DNA from: Planctomycetaceae bacterium
Lineage (GTDB): Bacteria; Planctomycetota; UBA1135; GCA-002686595
Length of the DNA stretch: 64,000 nucleotides
Reading direction: 5' to 3'
NCBI GenBank assembly: GCA_011525785.1
Contig: WYBT01000021.1
Coordinates: 420,205 to 484,204, forward strand
The translations under genes and the position numbers were made by a program. Below are positions 26,357 through 34,394 of the stretch, one piece after another; positions within the stretch are counted from its first letter, which is position 1; every line of letters starts with the position of its first letter. The notes under the pieces are model-generated. The model was not told the origin of the DNA, made no database searches, and saw only the letters and a program-made list of their open reading frames with translations.

Positions 26357-27661
26357 TCAACGTCGAGCGCGCGCGCCGCTTCGCGCCGGCTGCTGGTCGA
26401 GCACCGATCGATACAGCTCGAGCACCTTGCGCGCCTTCGCCTCCCAGGTGAAGTGCCGGCGCACGTGCTCGCGCGCCGGCTCGACGCGCGACTCGATCAG
26501 GCGCGGATCGGCGACCAGGCGTTCGAATAGCGCGCGGAACTGCGCCACGATCTGCGCGCGCGGCCCCAGCTCGATCAAAAAGCCCGTCGGCTCGGTCACC
26601 AGCTCGCGCGGCCCGCCGTACGCGACGACGGCGACGGGAAGTCCGACCGCCATCGCCTCGAGCACGACACCTCCGCCGAACTCGCGGATGCTGGGCAGCA
26701 CCAACAGGTCCGACGCGGCGAGATGATCCTGCACGCGCTGGTGATCGACCCAGCCGGAGAACTCGACGCCCGCACCGAGCTGCTCGCGGGCGACCAGCGC
26801 CTCGAGTTCGGCGCGCTGCGGACCGTCGCCCAGGAGCTGCACGCGCAACTCGCCGGCGCGCACGAGCGGCGCCGCGGCCTCGAGCAGCATGTCGGCGCCC
26901 TTGTACGGCACCAGGCGGCCTACGAACACGAGCCGGATCGGCTTGGAGCTCGCGCGCGTGCGCCGCGCGCCGAAACGCGTCGGATCCACGGCGTTTTCGG
27001 GCAAGTGATGGCACTTGTCGCGCCAGCGCGCGTCCATCTGCGCCAGCGTGTCCTGCGAGCCGACCAGGATCGCTGCGGCGTTGCGCCGCGTGCTCGCGTA
27101 GCCCGGCAGGAGCTTGTAGGCGTCGCGCACGTAGCTCAGCCATTCGCGCTCGGCGCGGCGCGCGGAGTCGAAGGCGCGCGGCCACGGCACGCCTCCGTTG
27201 AGCGGCCCGAGCACGAAGGGCACACCTGCTCGCGCGCAGCGGGCTGCGATGGTGCTGGGCGTCGTCGGGCTGAGCGGCGTGATGCGGTGGACGAGGTCGA
27301 ATTCACCGGCGCGGATGCGCGCGCCGAAGCGCTGCCAGACCAGGCGCTCGTAGTGGTAGTAAGCGATCGTCTCGATCGCCGTGACCATCGTCCAACCCTT
27401 GCCCGCGCCGCCGCGCAAGAGGCCGGAGAGCTTCCACAGCGGGCGCGAGAAGGACTCCGAGTCGATCGCGGTGAACTCGCGGCCTTCCGTCCAGCCCGTG
27501 CGCTCGATCGCTTCGCGGTTGCGGACCTGCGTGACGAGGTGGGCGTCGGTGAGCTCGAAGAGTGCGCGCGCGTGGCACCAACCGACGAGCGGCACGCTGA
27601 CCCACTCGGGGTTGGCGGCCTCGGCCATGAGCAGCACGCGCAATCGGTCCGCGGACGTCAC
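26357..27661 (-). CDS. Family 4 glycosyltransferase
   Basis: 434 residues from a GTG at 27661; a longer frame exists but starts Arg-rich. The Rossmann N-terminal half accepts the acceptor sugar (LMAEAANPEWVSVPLVGWCH, LGPLNGGVPW). The C-terminal half has the GT-B donor site: IRLVFVGRLVPYKGADMLLE, then LGDGPQ, then the E-x7-E-like segment FGGGVVLEAMAVGLPVAVVAYGGP. Retaining transfer from a nucleotide sugar is family knowledge; donor and acceptor are unknown. It likely serves cell-surface polysaccharide synthesis, fitting the glycan genes at 32-38 kb. Confidence 0.88.
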   Translation of the reverse strand: MTSADRLRVLLMAEAANPEWVSVPLVGWCHARALFELTDAHLVTQVRNREAIERTGWTEGREFTAIDSESFSRPLWKLSGLLRGGAGKGWTMVTAIETIAYYHYERLVWQRFGARIRAGEFDLVHRITPLSPTTPSTIAARCARAGVPFVLGPLNGGVPWPRAFDSARRAEREWLSYVRDAYKLLPGYASTRRNAAAILVGSQDTLAQMDARWRDKCHHLPENAVDPTRFGARRTRASSKPIRLVFVGRLVPYKGADMLLEAAAPLVRAGELRVQLLGDGPQRAELEALVAREQLGAGVEFSGWVDHQRVQDHLAASDLLVLPSIREFGGGVVLEAMAVGLPVAVVAYGGPRELVTEPTGFLIELGPRAQIVAQFRALFERLVADPRLIESRVEPAREHVRRHFTWEAKARKVLELYRSVLDQQPARSGARARR

Positions 27662-27790
27662 GGCCGGCCAATCTACGGATTGGCGAGGGCGGAAGCTGCG
27701 CCCTGACGGTCGCCGGCGCTCGAGCACGCGTTGCGCGCCGCGCAAGGAGCGTGAGCGCGTGCTCAGCGCCCGCGGCCGTCGCCGGTTCGT

Positions 27791-29476
27791 TCAGCGCTCG
27801 AACACTTCGATCGCGAGCGCGGCCGTCTCCGGGCGCGGATCAGCGGCGTCGTACATGCCGAGGAAACTCGCCGCCTCGGGGCTCTTGGAGGCGCGCAACG
27901 CCTCGGCCCAGTGCGGCGGGATCGGCTGGTAGTGCAGCCACACGGTCGCGATCACGTCCTCCGCGCCGGGCGGAAGCGCCACTCGATACGTGACCGTGTC
28001 GCCGCCGCCGGCGAAGTCCTCGTCGTCCACGCCCACCGGCGCCGTCTGGCTCGCGTGCGGGCCGTCGCGCTTCCAACCGCGCGGCAGCAGCCGGTTGTCC
28101 TTCAGCGGCCGCGTCATGGCGCTCAAGTTCGTGGTCGCGCGCCCGCTCGAGTCGGCGGCGACGAGTTCGTAGACCTGCACCTGCTCCGGCCGCTCGACGA
28201 CGTCGAAGTGCGGCAGGCCGAGTTCATCCGCGACGCCGCGCAGCCGCCCGCGCTCGTCGAAGCCGCCCGAGTCGAACAGCGTCTGCGAACCGGCGCGCAC
28301 GTTCACCCGCAGCCAGGCGCGCCGCGCCGGGTAGCCGCTGGGGAGCTTGTGGCCGGTGAGGTTCTCGACCTTGACGTCGAAGCGCAGCTCGCTGTCCGTG
28401 CGCTGCGCGTTGTGCAGGCTCACGCGCGCCGTCGAGTGCGCGAGCTGGGCGCGCGTCGCGTCGAGCACGCGCTCGAGCGCCTGCGCCGAGGCCGTCACGC
28501 CCAGCGCCTCGGCGTTGTCGCGCAGCAGCTCGATCAGGAGCGTGTTCCCGCCTACGAAGGTGTGCGCGCGCACGTCGGGCCGCACCGCGATGTTGAAGTC
28601 CAGGCCGCGCGGGTTGCGCGCGATCTTCATCGAGCCCACGTCGGGCATGTGGCACTCCTGGCAGCTCTTCGACAGGCTCGTCGCGCCGCTCTCGTCGGAG
28701 TACACGCTGTTGCGCCACTCGAGGTAGGGGCCCTGCTCGAGGAACGGCGCGGCTCCGTGCGCCTGCGTGAAGAGCGTGTGGCACGAGCCGCACAGCGCCG
28801 AGCTCTGGATGTGCGCGCCGTGCGTCGGCGTGAAGCCGGTGTGCGCGCGCATCGGTCCCGTCGCAGGGTCCTTGTAGGGTCCGAAGATCGTGTCGTCGGC
28901 GCCGACCGGCAGCGCGCCGTTGAACGTGCGCTCTTCGCCCAGGCCCTCCGGCCGTGTGCGATGGCACACCGTGCACGAGACGCCGTCCTCGGCGAGCGGA
29001 CTCGAAAGCGCGTCGGCCATCGTCGGGGCCGGCGCTCCGCCAAGACGTGCGCTGTGGTGGCTCATCGGCGCGTGGCAGGTGAGGCAGGTGGCCTCGATCT
29101 CGCCCTGGCGCGCCGGTTCGAGCTCGACTTCGCGCGCCATCTGCGCGCGCCAGTACGGATCGCGGAACGAGTTGGCCATCGCGGTCGCCGACCAGGTCTC
29201 GAAGGGCGAAACGTCGTCGCCGGTCGCGGTGGTCAGCGCGCTGGCGCTGGGGGCGGCGCTGTGGCACAGGGCGCAGCGCTCCGCGGGCAGGAAGGCGGTC
29301 AACGCGCCGTGCGCCGAGCTGTCGGCTGCGGCCGAAGGCGTCGAACTCGGGGCGCTCGTGCGCGCGGCGGGGCCCGACGAAGCCTGCGTTTGCGCAGTGG
29401 GGGCGCTCTCGCACGCGAGCGCTGTGAGCAGCGAGAGACCGGCGAGAGCGACGAGGGCGATGCGCGAAGATTGCAT
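27791..29476 (-). CDS. Pentaheme cytochrome c family lipoprotein
   Basis: 561 residues from the ATG at 29476 (a GTG 12 bases earlier is in frame). The signal peptide ends in a lipobox at LLTALAC. Five CxxCH heme motifs follow: CALCH, CLTCH, CTVCH, CGSCH and CQECH, all in the first 290 residues. The C-terminal half is a beta-rich domain (ELRFDVKVENLTGHKLPSGY). Multiheme c-type proteins of this shape act in periplasmic or outer-surface electron transfer, and in planctomycetes they often accompany other secreted enzymes. No heme-lyase or partner redox gene is nearby. Possible substrates cannot be read from the sequence. Confidence 0.88.
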   Translation of the reverse strand: MQSSRIALVALAGLSLLTALACESAPTAQTQASSGPAARTSAPSSTPSAAADSSAHGALTAFLPAERCALCHSAAPSASALTTATGDDVSPFETWSATAMANSFRDPYWRAQMAREVELEPARQGEIEATCLTCHAPMSHHSARLGGAPAPTMADALSSPLAEDGVSCTVCHRTRPEGLGEERTFNGALPVGADDTIFGPYKDPATGPMRAHTGFTPTHGAHIQSSALCGSCHTLFTQAHGAAPFLEQGPYLEWRNSVYSDESGATSLSKSCQECHMPDVGSMKIARNPRGLDFNIAVRPDVRAHTFVGGNTLLIELLRDNAEALGVTASAQALERVLDATRAQLAHSTARVSLHNAQRTDSELRFDVKVENLTGHKLPSGYPARRAWLRVNVRAGSQTLFDSGGFDERGRLRGVADELGLPHFDVVERPEQVQVYELVAADSSGRATTNLSAMTRPLKDNRLLPRGWKRDGPHASQTAPVGVDDEDFAGGGDTVTYRVALPPGAEDVIATVWLHYQPIPPHWAEALRASKSPEAASFLGMYDAADPRPETAALAIEVFER

Positions 29477-29486
29477 GGCGCCGCGC

Positions 29487-29492
29487 ACCGTA
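29487..29492 (-). promoter_or_regulatory. Possible -10 element TACGGT
   Basis: GC-TACGGT on the minus strand ends 11 bases before the cytochrome ATG (29476). If used, the transcript would be leaderless or nearly so. Confidence 0.25.
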
Positions 29493-29582
29493 GCGGCCCG
29501 CGGCGGGCCGCCGCAATGCGCAGGACTTCGGTTCCGCCCGCTGCGAATGGCGCCGACGCGTGTGCGCGCGTCGGCGCTTCGC

Positions 29583-31427
29583 TCAGACCGTGGCCTTGGC
29601 CGAGCGGCTGGCGCGCTTGCGCTCCACCTCGGTCAGGATGCGCTTGCGCAGGCGCAGGTTCTTGGGCGTGATCTCGACCAGCTCGTCGTCCTCGATGTAC
29701 TCGAGCGCTTCCTCGAGCGACATCACGTGCGGCGGCGGCAGGCTGACGTTCTCGTCGGCGCCGGCCGAGCGGATGTTGGTCAGCTTCTTCTCGCGGCAGA
29801 CGTTGAGCTCGAGGTCCGAGTCCTTGTTGTTCTCGCCCACGATCATGCCCTCGTAGACGGGCGTGCCCGGCGCGATGAAGAACTCGCCGCGGTCGAGCAG
29901 GTTGAACATGCCGTAGGGCACCGAGTCGCCCGAGCGGTCGCTGATCAGCACGCCGTTGGTGCGGCGCGGGATGTTGCCCTGGTCGGGGCGCCACGACTCG
30001 AACACGTGGCTCAAGATCGCCTCGCCGCGCGAAAGCGTCATCATCGCCGTGCGCGCGCCGATCAGGCCGCGCGAGGGGACCAGGAACTCCAGCCGCACCG
30101 AGGCGCCGAAGGGCTCCATGTGCAGCATTTCGCCGCGCCGGCGGCCGAGGTACTCGATGATCTTGCCCGCGGAGTCCGAGGGGACTTCGACCACCGTGCG
30201 CTCCATCGGCTCGCAGCGCACGCCGTCGACTTCCTTCAAGATCACGCGCGGCTTGCCGACGGAGAACTCGTAGCCCTCGCGGCGCATGTTCTCGGCCAGC
30301 ACGCCCAGGTGCATCACGCCGCGGCCCTTGACCTCGAAGGTGTCCGCCGCCGCCGTCGGCGCGATCTGCAGCGCCACGTCGCGCATGGCGGCCGCCTCCA
30401 GGCGCGCCCAGATCTGGCGGCTGGTGACGAACTTGCCTTCCTTGCCGGCGAAGGGCGAGGTGTTGACCCCGAAGGTCATCGAGATCGTGGGCTCTTCGAG
30501 CTTGATCGCGGGCAGCGGATCCTGCGCGTCCGGCGGGCAGATCGTGTCGCCGATCATCAACTCGTCGATGCCGCCCACGATGGCGATGTCGCCGGCGTAG
30601 ACCGCGTCGGTCTGCACGCGGGTGAGGCCTTCGAAGCGCAGGAGCTGCTTGATCGCGCCCAGCGTCGCGCCCTCGCGGTCGGGATGGCACACGGCGACGC
30701 GCTGTCCCGCGCGGATCGTGCCGCGGCGCACGCGCCCGATTCCGATGCGCCCCACATAGTCGTCGTGGTCGATCGTCGCGCACTGGAACTGCAGCGGCGC
30801 GTCGTTGTCCTGCGGCGGCCCCGGCACGTGCGCGAGGATCATGTCGAACAGCGGCCGCATGTCCTTGGGCCCGTCCTCGAAGGCCTGGTCGTAGGTGTCG
30901 ACCGCGAAACCCGAGCGGCCAGAGCCGTAGACCACGCGGAAGTCCAGCTGCTCGTCGTGCGCGCCCAGCTCGATGAACAAGTCGAAGATCTCGTTGAGCA
31001 CCTCGTGCGCGCGCTGATCGGGCCGGTCGATCTTGTTGATCATCACCAGCACCTTGAGCCCGCGCTCGAAGGCCTTGCGCAGCACGAAGCGCGTCTGCGG
31101 CATCGGCCCCTCGTGCGAGTCGACCAGCAGCAGCGCTGCGTCCGCCATGTTGAGCGTGCGCTCGACCTGGCCGCCGAAGTCGGCGTGTCCGGGCGTGTCG
31201 ACCACGTTGATGCGCGTGTCGCCGTACTGGATCGAGGTGTTCTTGGCGAGGATCGTGATGCCGCGCTCGCGCTCCTGCGCGTCGGAGTCCATCACGCACA
31301 CGTCGACCTTCTGGTTGGCGCGGAAGGTCCCCGCAAACTTGAACATCGCGTCCACCAGGGTGGTCTTGCCGTGGTCGACGTGCGCGATGATGGCGAGATT
31401 CTTGATCGCCTGCTTTTCTGTGGCCAT
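29583..31427 (-). CDS. typA: Translational GTPase TypA/BipA
   Basis: 614 residues from the ATG at 31427. G1 AHVDHGKTT, the switch segment RERGITILAKN, G3 DTPGHADFGG and G4 NKIDRPDQR are intact. They are followed by EF-G-like domains and the TypA-specific C-terminus (RGEMLHMEPFGASVRLEF, GLIGARTAMM). TypA is a ribosome-associated GTPase needed for growth at low temperature or under stress and for 50S assembly in several bacteria. The frame extends upstream to 31529, but MATEKQAIKNLAIIAHVDHG is the family's normal start. A core chromosomal gene, so this part of the window is not mobile. Confidence 0.97.
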   Translation of the reverse strand: MATEKQAIKNLAIIAHVDHGKTTLVDAMFKFAGTFRANQKVDVCVMDSDAQERERGITILAKNTSIQYGDTRINVVDTPGHADFGGQVERTLNMADAALLLVDSHEGPMPQTRFVLRKAFERGLKVLVMINKIDRPDQRAHEVLNEIFDLFIELGAHDEQLDFRVVYGSGRSGFAVDTYDQAFEDGPKDMRPLFDMILAHVPGPPQDNDAPLQFQCATIDHDDYVGRIGIGRVRRGTIRAGQRVAVCHPDREGATLGAIKQLLRFEGLTRVQTDAVYAGDIAIVGGIDELMIGDTICPPDAQDPLPAIKLEEPTISMTFGVNTSPFAGKEGKFVTSRQIWARLEAAAMRDVALQIAPTAAADTFEVKGRGVMHLGVLAENMRREGYEFSVGKPRVILKEVDGVRCEPMERTVVEVPSDSAGKIIEYLGRRRGEMLHMEPFGASVRLEFLVPSRGLIGARTAMMTLSRGEAILSHVFESWRPDQGNIPRRTNGVLISDRSGDSVPYGMFNLLDRGEFFIAPGTPVYEGMIVGENNKDSDLELNVCREKKLTNIRSAGADENVSLPPPHVMSLEEALEYIEDDELVEITPKNLRLRKRILTEVERKRASRSAKATV

Positions 31428-31493
31428 GACGGGAGCGTGCAGCGGGGGAGAGGGGGTCCAGGCGGGCTCTTCCCGCGCAAAAACGAGCGGAAG

Positions 31494-31499
31494 AGTGTA
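31494..31499 (-). promoter_or_regulatory. Possible -10 element TACACT
   Basis: GC-TACACT on the minus strand lies 67 bases before the typA ATG. No clear -35 element. Confidence 0.25.
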
Positions 31500-31576
31500 G
31501 CGGCCGCACGTGAGGCCCACCACGCGCAACGCCCTTGCGTCCCCCTTGGAGCGCCGCTAGAGTTCTCCGCCCCGCT

Positions 31577-31652
31577 GGGCCGCTAACTCAATCGGCAGAG
31601 TGCCATGTTCACAGCGTGGAAGTTACTGGTTCAAATCCAGTGCGGCCCACCA
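31577..31652 (+). tRNA. tRNA-Val(CAC)
   Basis: Acceptor GGGCCGC pairs with GCGGCCC; A73 and an encoded CCA (31650-31652) follow. The D arm is ACTC/GAGT. The anticodon stem CCATG/CGTGG with loop TTCACAG gives CAC. The T arm ACTGG-TTCAAAT-CCAGT is canonical. It is transcribed opposite to typA. Confidence 0.95.
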
Positions 31653-32099
31653 GCAGCGCGCGCAGGAGTGCGCGCCGGAGTTCGAAAAGGCGCGCGAGAT
31701 GGCGCGCGAGACGGCTTGCGAACAGGTGAACAGGCGGGCCTGCGGGAAGGCGCGCGCCTCGAGTCCTGCGCCTGAAGCCTGTGGGCCTGAAGCCTCTGGG
31801 CCTGAAGCCTCTGGGCCTGAAGCCTCTGGGCTCGAGTTCACGCGCCAAGCATCGCGGGCTCGACGTTCACGGGCTCGACTTTCCTGGGCGGCTCGACGAT
31901 CCGCGGCGCTGCCCGGCGCCCTCGAAGGACCGGTCGGAACGCCGCTCGAGCGTGCTGCGAGCGCCGCCCGAGTGCGCGGCTTCGCTCGACGGAGCGCGGG
32001 CGAGCCCACAGGACGACTGCTACGCTGCCGCGTCAGCCCTTCGCTGCTCTGATCGTCGGATCGGCTCTCGCCCCGGCCCCGCGCACTAGCCACTCACCC
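31653..32099. other. Intergenic region downstream of tRNA-Val
   Basis: Arg/Ala-rich open frames here look like high-GC noise. It contains the four-copy 15-bp repeat described next, and TACGCT at 32021-32026 could be a -10 for the dehydrogenase gene. No supported gene. Confidence 0.5.
31771..31830 (+). repeat. Four tandem copies of a 15-bp unit
   Basis: CCTGAAGCCTCTGGG is present as copies at 31771-31785 (one substitution), 31786-31800, 31801-31815 and 31816-31830. Read in frame it would encode PEASG. This is a minisatellite-type repeat; copy number may vary between strains. Confidence 0.9.
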
Positions 32100-33287
32100 G
32101 TGACGGACATCGCCATCATCGGAGGCTGCGGCCACGTCGGCCTGCCGCTCGGCCTCGCCTTCGCCCGCGCAGGCAAGCACGTCGTCGGCCTCGACATCGA
32201 CACCGCCAAAGTGGCGCGGACCAACGCCGGCGTGATGCCCTTTTTCGACAAGGGCGCCGACGAGTTGCTGCCCAAGGTGCTGGCCTCGGGCCATTTCCGC
32301 TGCACGGACGATCCGGCCTGCCTGCGCGACGTCAAGGTCGTGATCACGGTGGTCGGAACGCCCCTCGACGAGCACTTGAACCCGCGTTTCGAGGTCTACG
32401 CCGATCTGATCGCGGCCGACCGCACTTTCCTGCGCCCCGGGCAGTTGCTCGTGCTGCGCAGCACGGTCTACCCGGGCACCACCGAGCGCATCGCCCACGC
32501 CCTCCAGCGCTCCGGCGTCGACGTGGACCTCGCCTTTTGTCCCGAGCGCGTCGCCGAGGGCGTGGCGCTCGAGGAGATCTCCACGCTGCCGCAGATCGTC
32601 GCGGGCACCACGCCGCGCGCGCAGCAACGCGCCGAGGAGTTGTTCCGCACCTTGACGCCGGACGTGCTGCCGATGCAGCCGCTGGCGGCCGAACTCACCA
32701 AGCTGTTCAACAACACCTGGCGCTACATCCAGTTCGCGACCGCCAACCAGTTCTTCATGATCGCGAACGAGTTCGGGCTGGACTTCTACGACATCCACCG
32801 TGCGATGACCGAGAAGTACCCGCGCGCCAAGAGCTTTCCCAAGGCCGGTTTCGCCGCCGGACCGTGTCTGTTCAAGGACACGATGCAGCTGGCGACGTTC
32901 GACAACAACGCGTTCTTCCTCGGGCACTCGGCCATGCTGGTCAACGAGGGCCTGCCCAACTATCTGGTGCGCCGCGCGGCTGCACGCTGGCCGCTGCGCG
33001 ATCTGACCGTCGGCATCGCCGGCATGACCTTCAAGGGGGACTCCGACGACCCGCGCGAGTCGCTGGCCTTCAAGCTCAAGAAGGTGCTCGAGCGCGAGTC
33101 CGACACCGTCCTGTGCAGCGATCCGCACTACCAGGGCGCGGGCTTCGTCGGCTTCGACGAGCTGGTCCAACGCTGCGAGCTGATCTTCATCGGCGCGCCC
33201 CACAGCGTCTACAAGACGGCCGATTTCAAGGGCAAGGCCGTGATCGACATCTGGCAGGCCACGAAAGGCGGCATTTCGGTCGTATGA
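32100..33287 (+). CDS. UDP-glucose/GDP-mannose dehydrogenase family nucleotide-sugar dehydrogenase
   Basis: 395 residues from a GTG. N-terminal Rossmann motif IAIIGGCGHVGLPLG. Catalytic and binding elements are RSTVYPGTTER (about 120-130), K201 and N205 (ELTKLFNN), C256 (FAAGPCLFKDT) and a second Rossmann domain from about residue 304. It oxidises a UDP- or GDP-sugar to the uronic acid with two NAD+. WecC-type UDP-N-acetylmannosamine dehydrogenases share this shape, but the exact sugar cannot be assigned. It is ATGA-coupled to a sugar epimerase, which suggests the two make one activated uronic sugar for surface polymers. Confidence 0.9.
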   Translation: MTDIAIIGGCGHVGLPLGLAFARAGKHVVGLDIDTAKVARTNAGVMPFFDKGADELLPKVLASGHFRCTDDPACLRDVKVVITVVGTPLDEHLNPRFEVYADLIAADRTFLRPGQLLVLRSTVYPGTTERIAHALQRSGVDVDLAFCPERVAEGVALEEISTLPQIVAGTTPRAQQRAEELFRTLTPDVLPMQPLAAELTKLFNNTWRYIQFATANQFFMIANEFGLDFYDIHRAMTEKYPRAKSFPKAGFAAGPCLFKDTMQLATFDNNAFFLGHSAMLVNEGLPNYLVRRAAARWPLRDLTVGIAGMTFKGDSDDPRESLAFKLKKVLERESDTVLCSDPHYQGAGFVGFDELVQRCELIFIGAPHSVYKTADFKGKAVIDIWQATKGGISVV

Positions 33288-34306
33288 AAGTTCTCGTCAG
33301 CGGTTCGAACGGTTTCATCTGCGGGTACCTGGTCGAGGACCTGCTCGCGCGCGGCCACCACGTGGTCGGCGTGGACAACTTCTCGAAGTACGGGCGCGTC
33401 TCGAAGTCCTACGACTCCCACCCGGGCTTCACGCTCGTCGAAGGCGACGCCAAGGATGTCGCGCTGCTCAAGCGCCTGCTCGCCGACTGCGATCACTTCG
33501 TCGCGGCCGCGGCCATGATCGGCGGCATCTCGTACTTCCACACCTACGCGTACGACCTGATGGCGGAGAACGAGCGCATCGTGGCCGCCGCCTACGACGC
33601 TGCGATCCACGCGCACAAGCACCAGCGCCTCCAGAAGGTGACGCTGCTGTCGTCGTCGATGGTGTACGAGAACGCCACGGTGTTCCCGACGCCCGAGGGC
33701 GAGCAGTTGCGCTGCGCGCCGCCGTTTTCGACCTACGGGTTCCAGAAGCTCGCCTGCGAGTACTTCGCCAAGGGCGCGCGCGAGCAGTACGGGCTGCCGA
33801 CGACCATCGTGCGGCCGTTCAACTGCGTAGGCATCGGGGAGAGCCGCGCGCGCGGCGAGCACGAGATCCACTCGGGCAACGTCAAGCTCGCGCTGAGCCA
33901 CGTCGTCCCCGACATCGTCCAGAAGGTGCTCAAGGGCCAGGACCCCTTGCACATCCTCGGCGACGGCAAGCAGGTGCGGCACTACACCTACGGCGGCGAT
34001 GTCGCGGCCGGCATCCGGGTGTGCATGGAGCACCCCGCGGCGCTCAACGAAGACTTCAACATCTCGACCGCGCGCTCGACCAGCGTGCTCGAACTGGCCG
34101 AGCTGATCTGGAACAAGATCCACAAGGGCCGAAAGCCGCTGCGCACCGTGTCCGACCAAGCCTTCGCGCACGACGTGCAGTTGCGCGTGCCCGACGTCTC
34201 GAAGGCGAGGCGCCTGTTGGGCTTCGAGGCCGTTACGCCGCTCGAGGGCGTGCTCGACGAAGTGATTCCCTGGATCGAGGACCAGATCGCTGCCGGCACG
34301 ATCTGA
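33284..34306 (+). CDS. NAD-dependent nucleotide-sugar epimerase/dehydratase (extended SDR)
   Basis: 340 residues. The NAD-binding motif GSNGFICGYLVEDLL fits GxxGxxG. The active site has the SSSMVYEN segment and Y-x3-K in STYGFQKLACEY. The C-terminal substrate half contains VRPFNCVGIGE and HILGDGKQVRHYTYGGDVA. These enzymes epimerise or dehydrate nucleotide-linked sugars. It is coupled to the dehydrogenase by a 4-bp overlap and ends 37 bases before a good terminator, so the two genes form a complete small operon. Substrate unknown. Confidence 0.9.
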   Translation: MKVLVSGSNGFICGYLVEDLLARGHHVVGVDNFSKYGRVSKSYDSHPGFTLVEGDAKDVALLKRLLADCDHFVAAAAMIGGISYFHTYAYDLMAENERIVAAAYDAAIHAHKHQRLQKVTLLSSSMVYENATVFPTPEGEQLRCAPPFSTYGFQKLACEYFAKGAREQYGLPTTIVRPFNCVGIGESRARGEHEIHSGNVKLALSHVVPDIVQKVLKGQDPLHILGDGKQVRHYTYGGDVAAGIRVCMEHPAALNEDFNISTARSTSVLELAELIWNKIHKGRKPLRTVSDQAFAHDVQLRVPDVSKARRLLGFEAVTPLEGVLDEVIPWIEDQIAAGTI

Positions 34307-34342
34307 GCGCGCGTCGGCGCGGCCGACGGCCGCATGCGAAAC

Positions 34343-34376
34343 GGGCGTGGCGAGCGGATCGCCGCGCCCTCTTTCG
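34343..34376 (+). terminator. Rho-independent terminator after the epimerase gene
   Basis: Arms GGGCGTGGCGA and TCGCCGCGCCC pair (one G-U) around loop GCGGA and are followed by TCTTTCG. Confidence 0.6.
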
Positions 34377-34394
34377 TGGACGGCGCGCGAGTGC

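Noticed and set aside
31771..31830. CRISPR array
   Set aside because: The repeat units are contiguous 15-mers with no spacers and no cas genes nearby.
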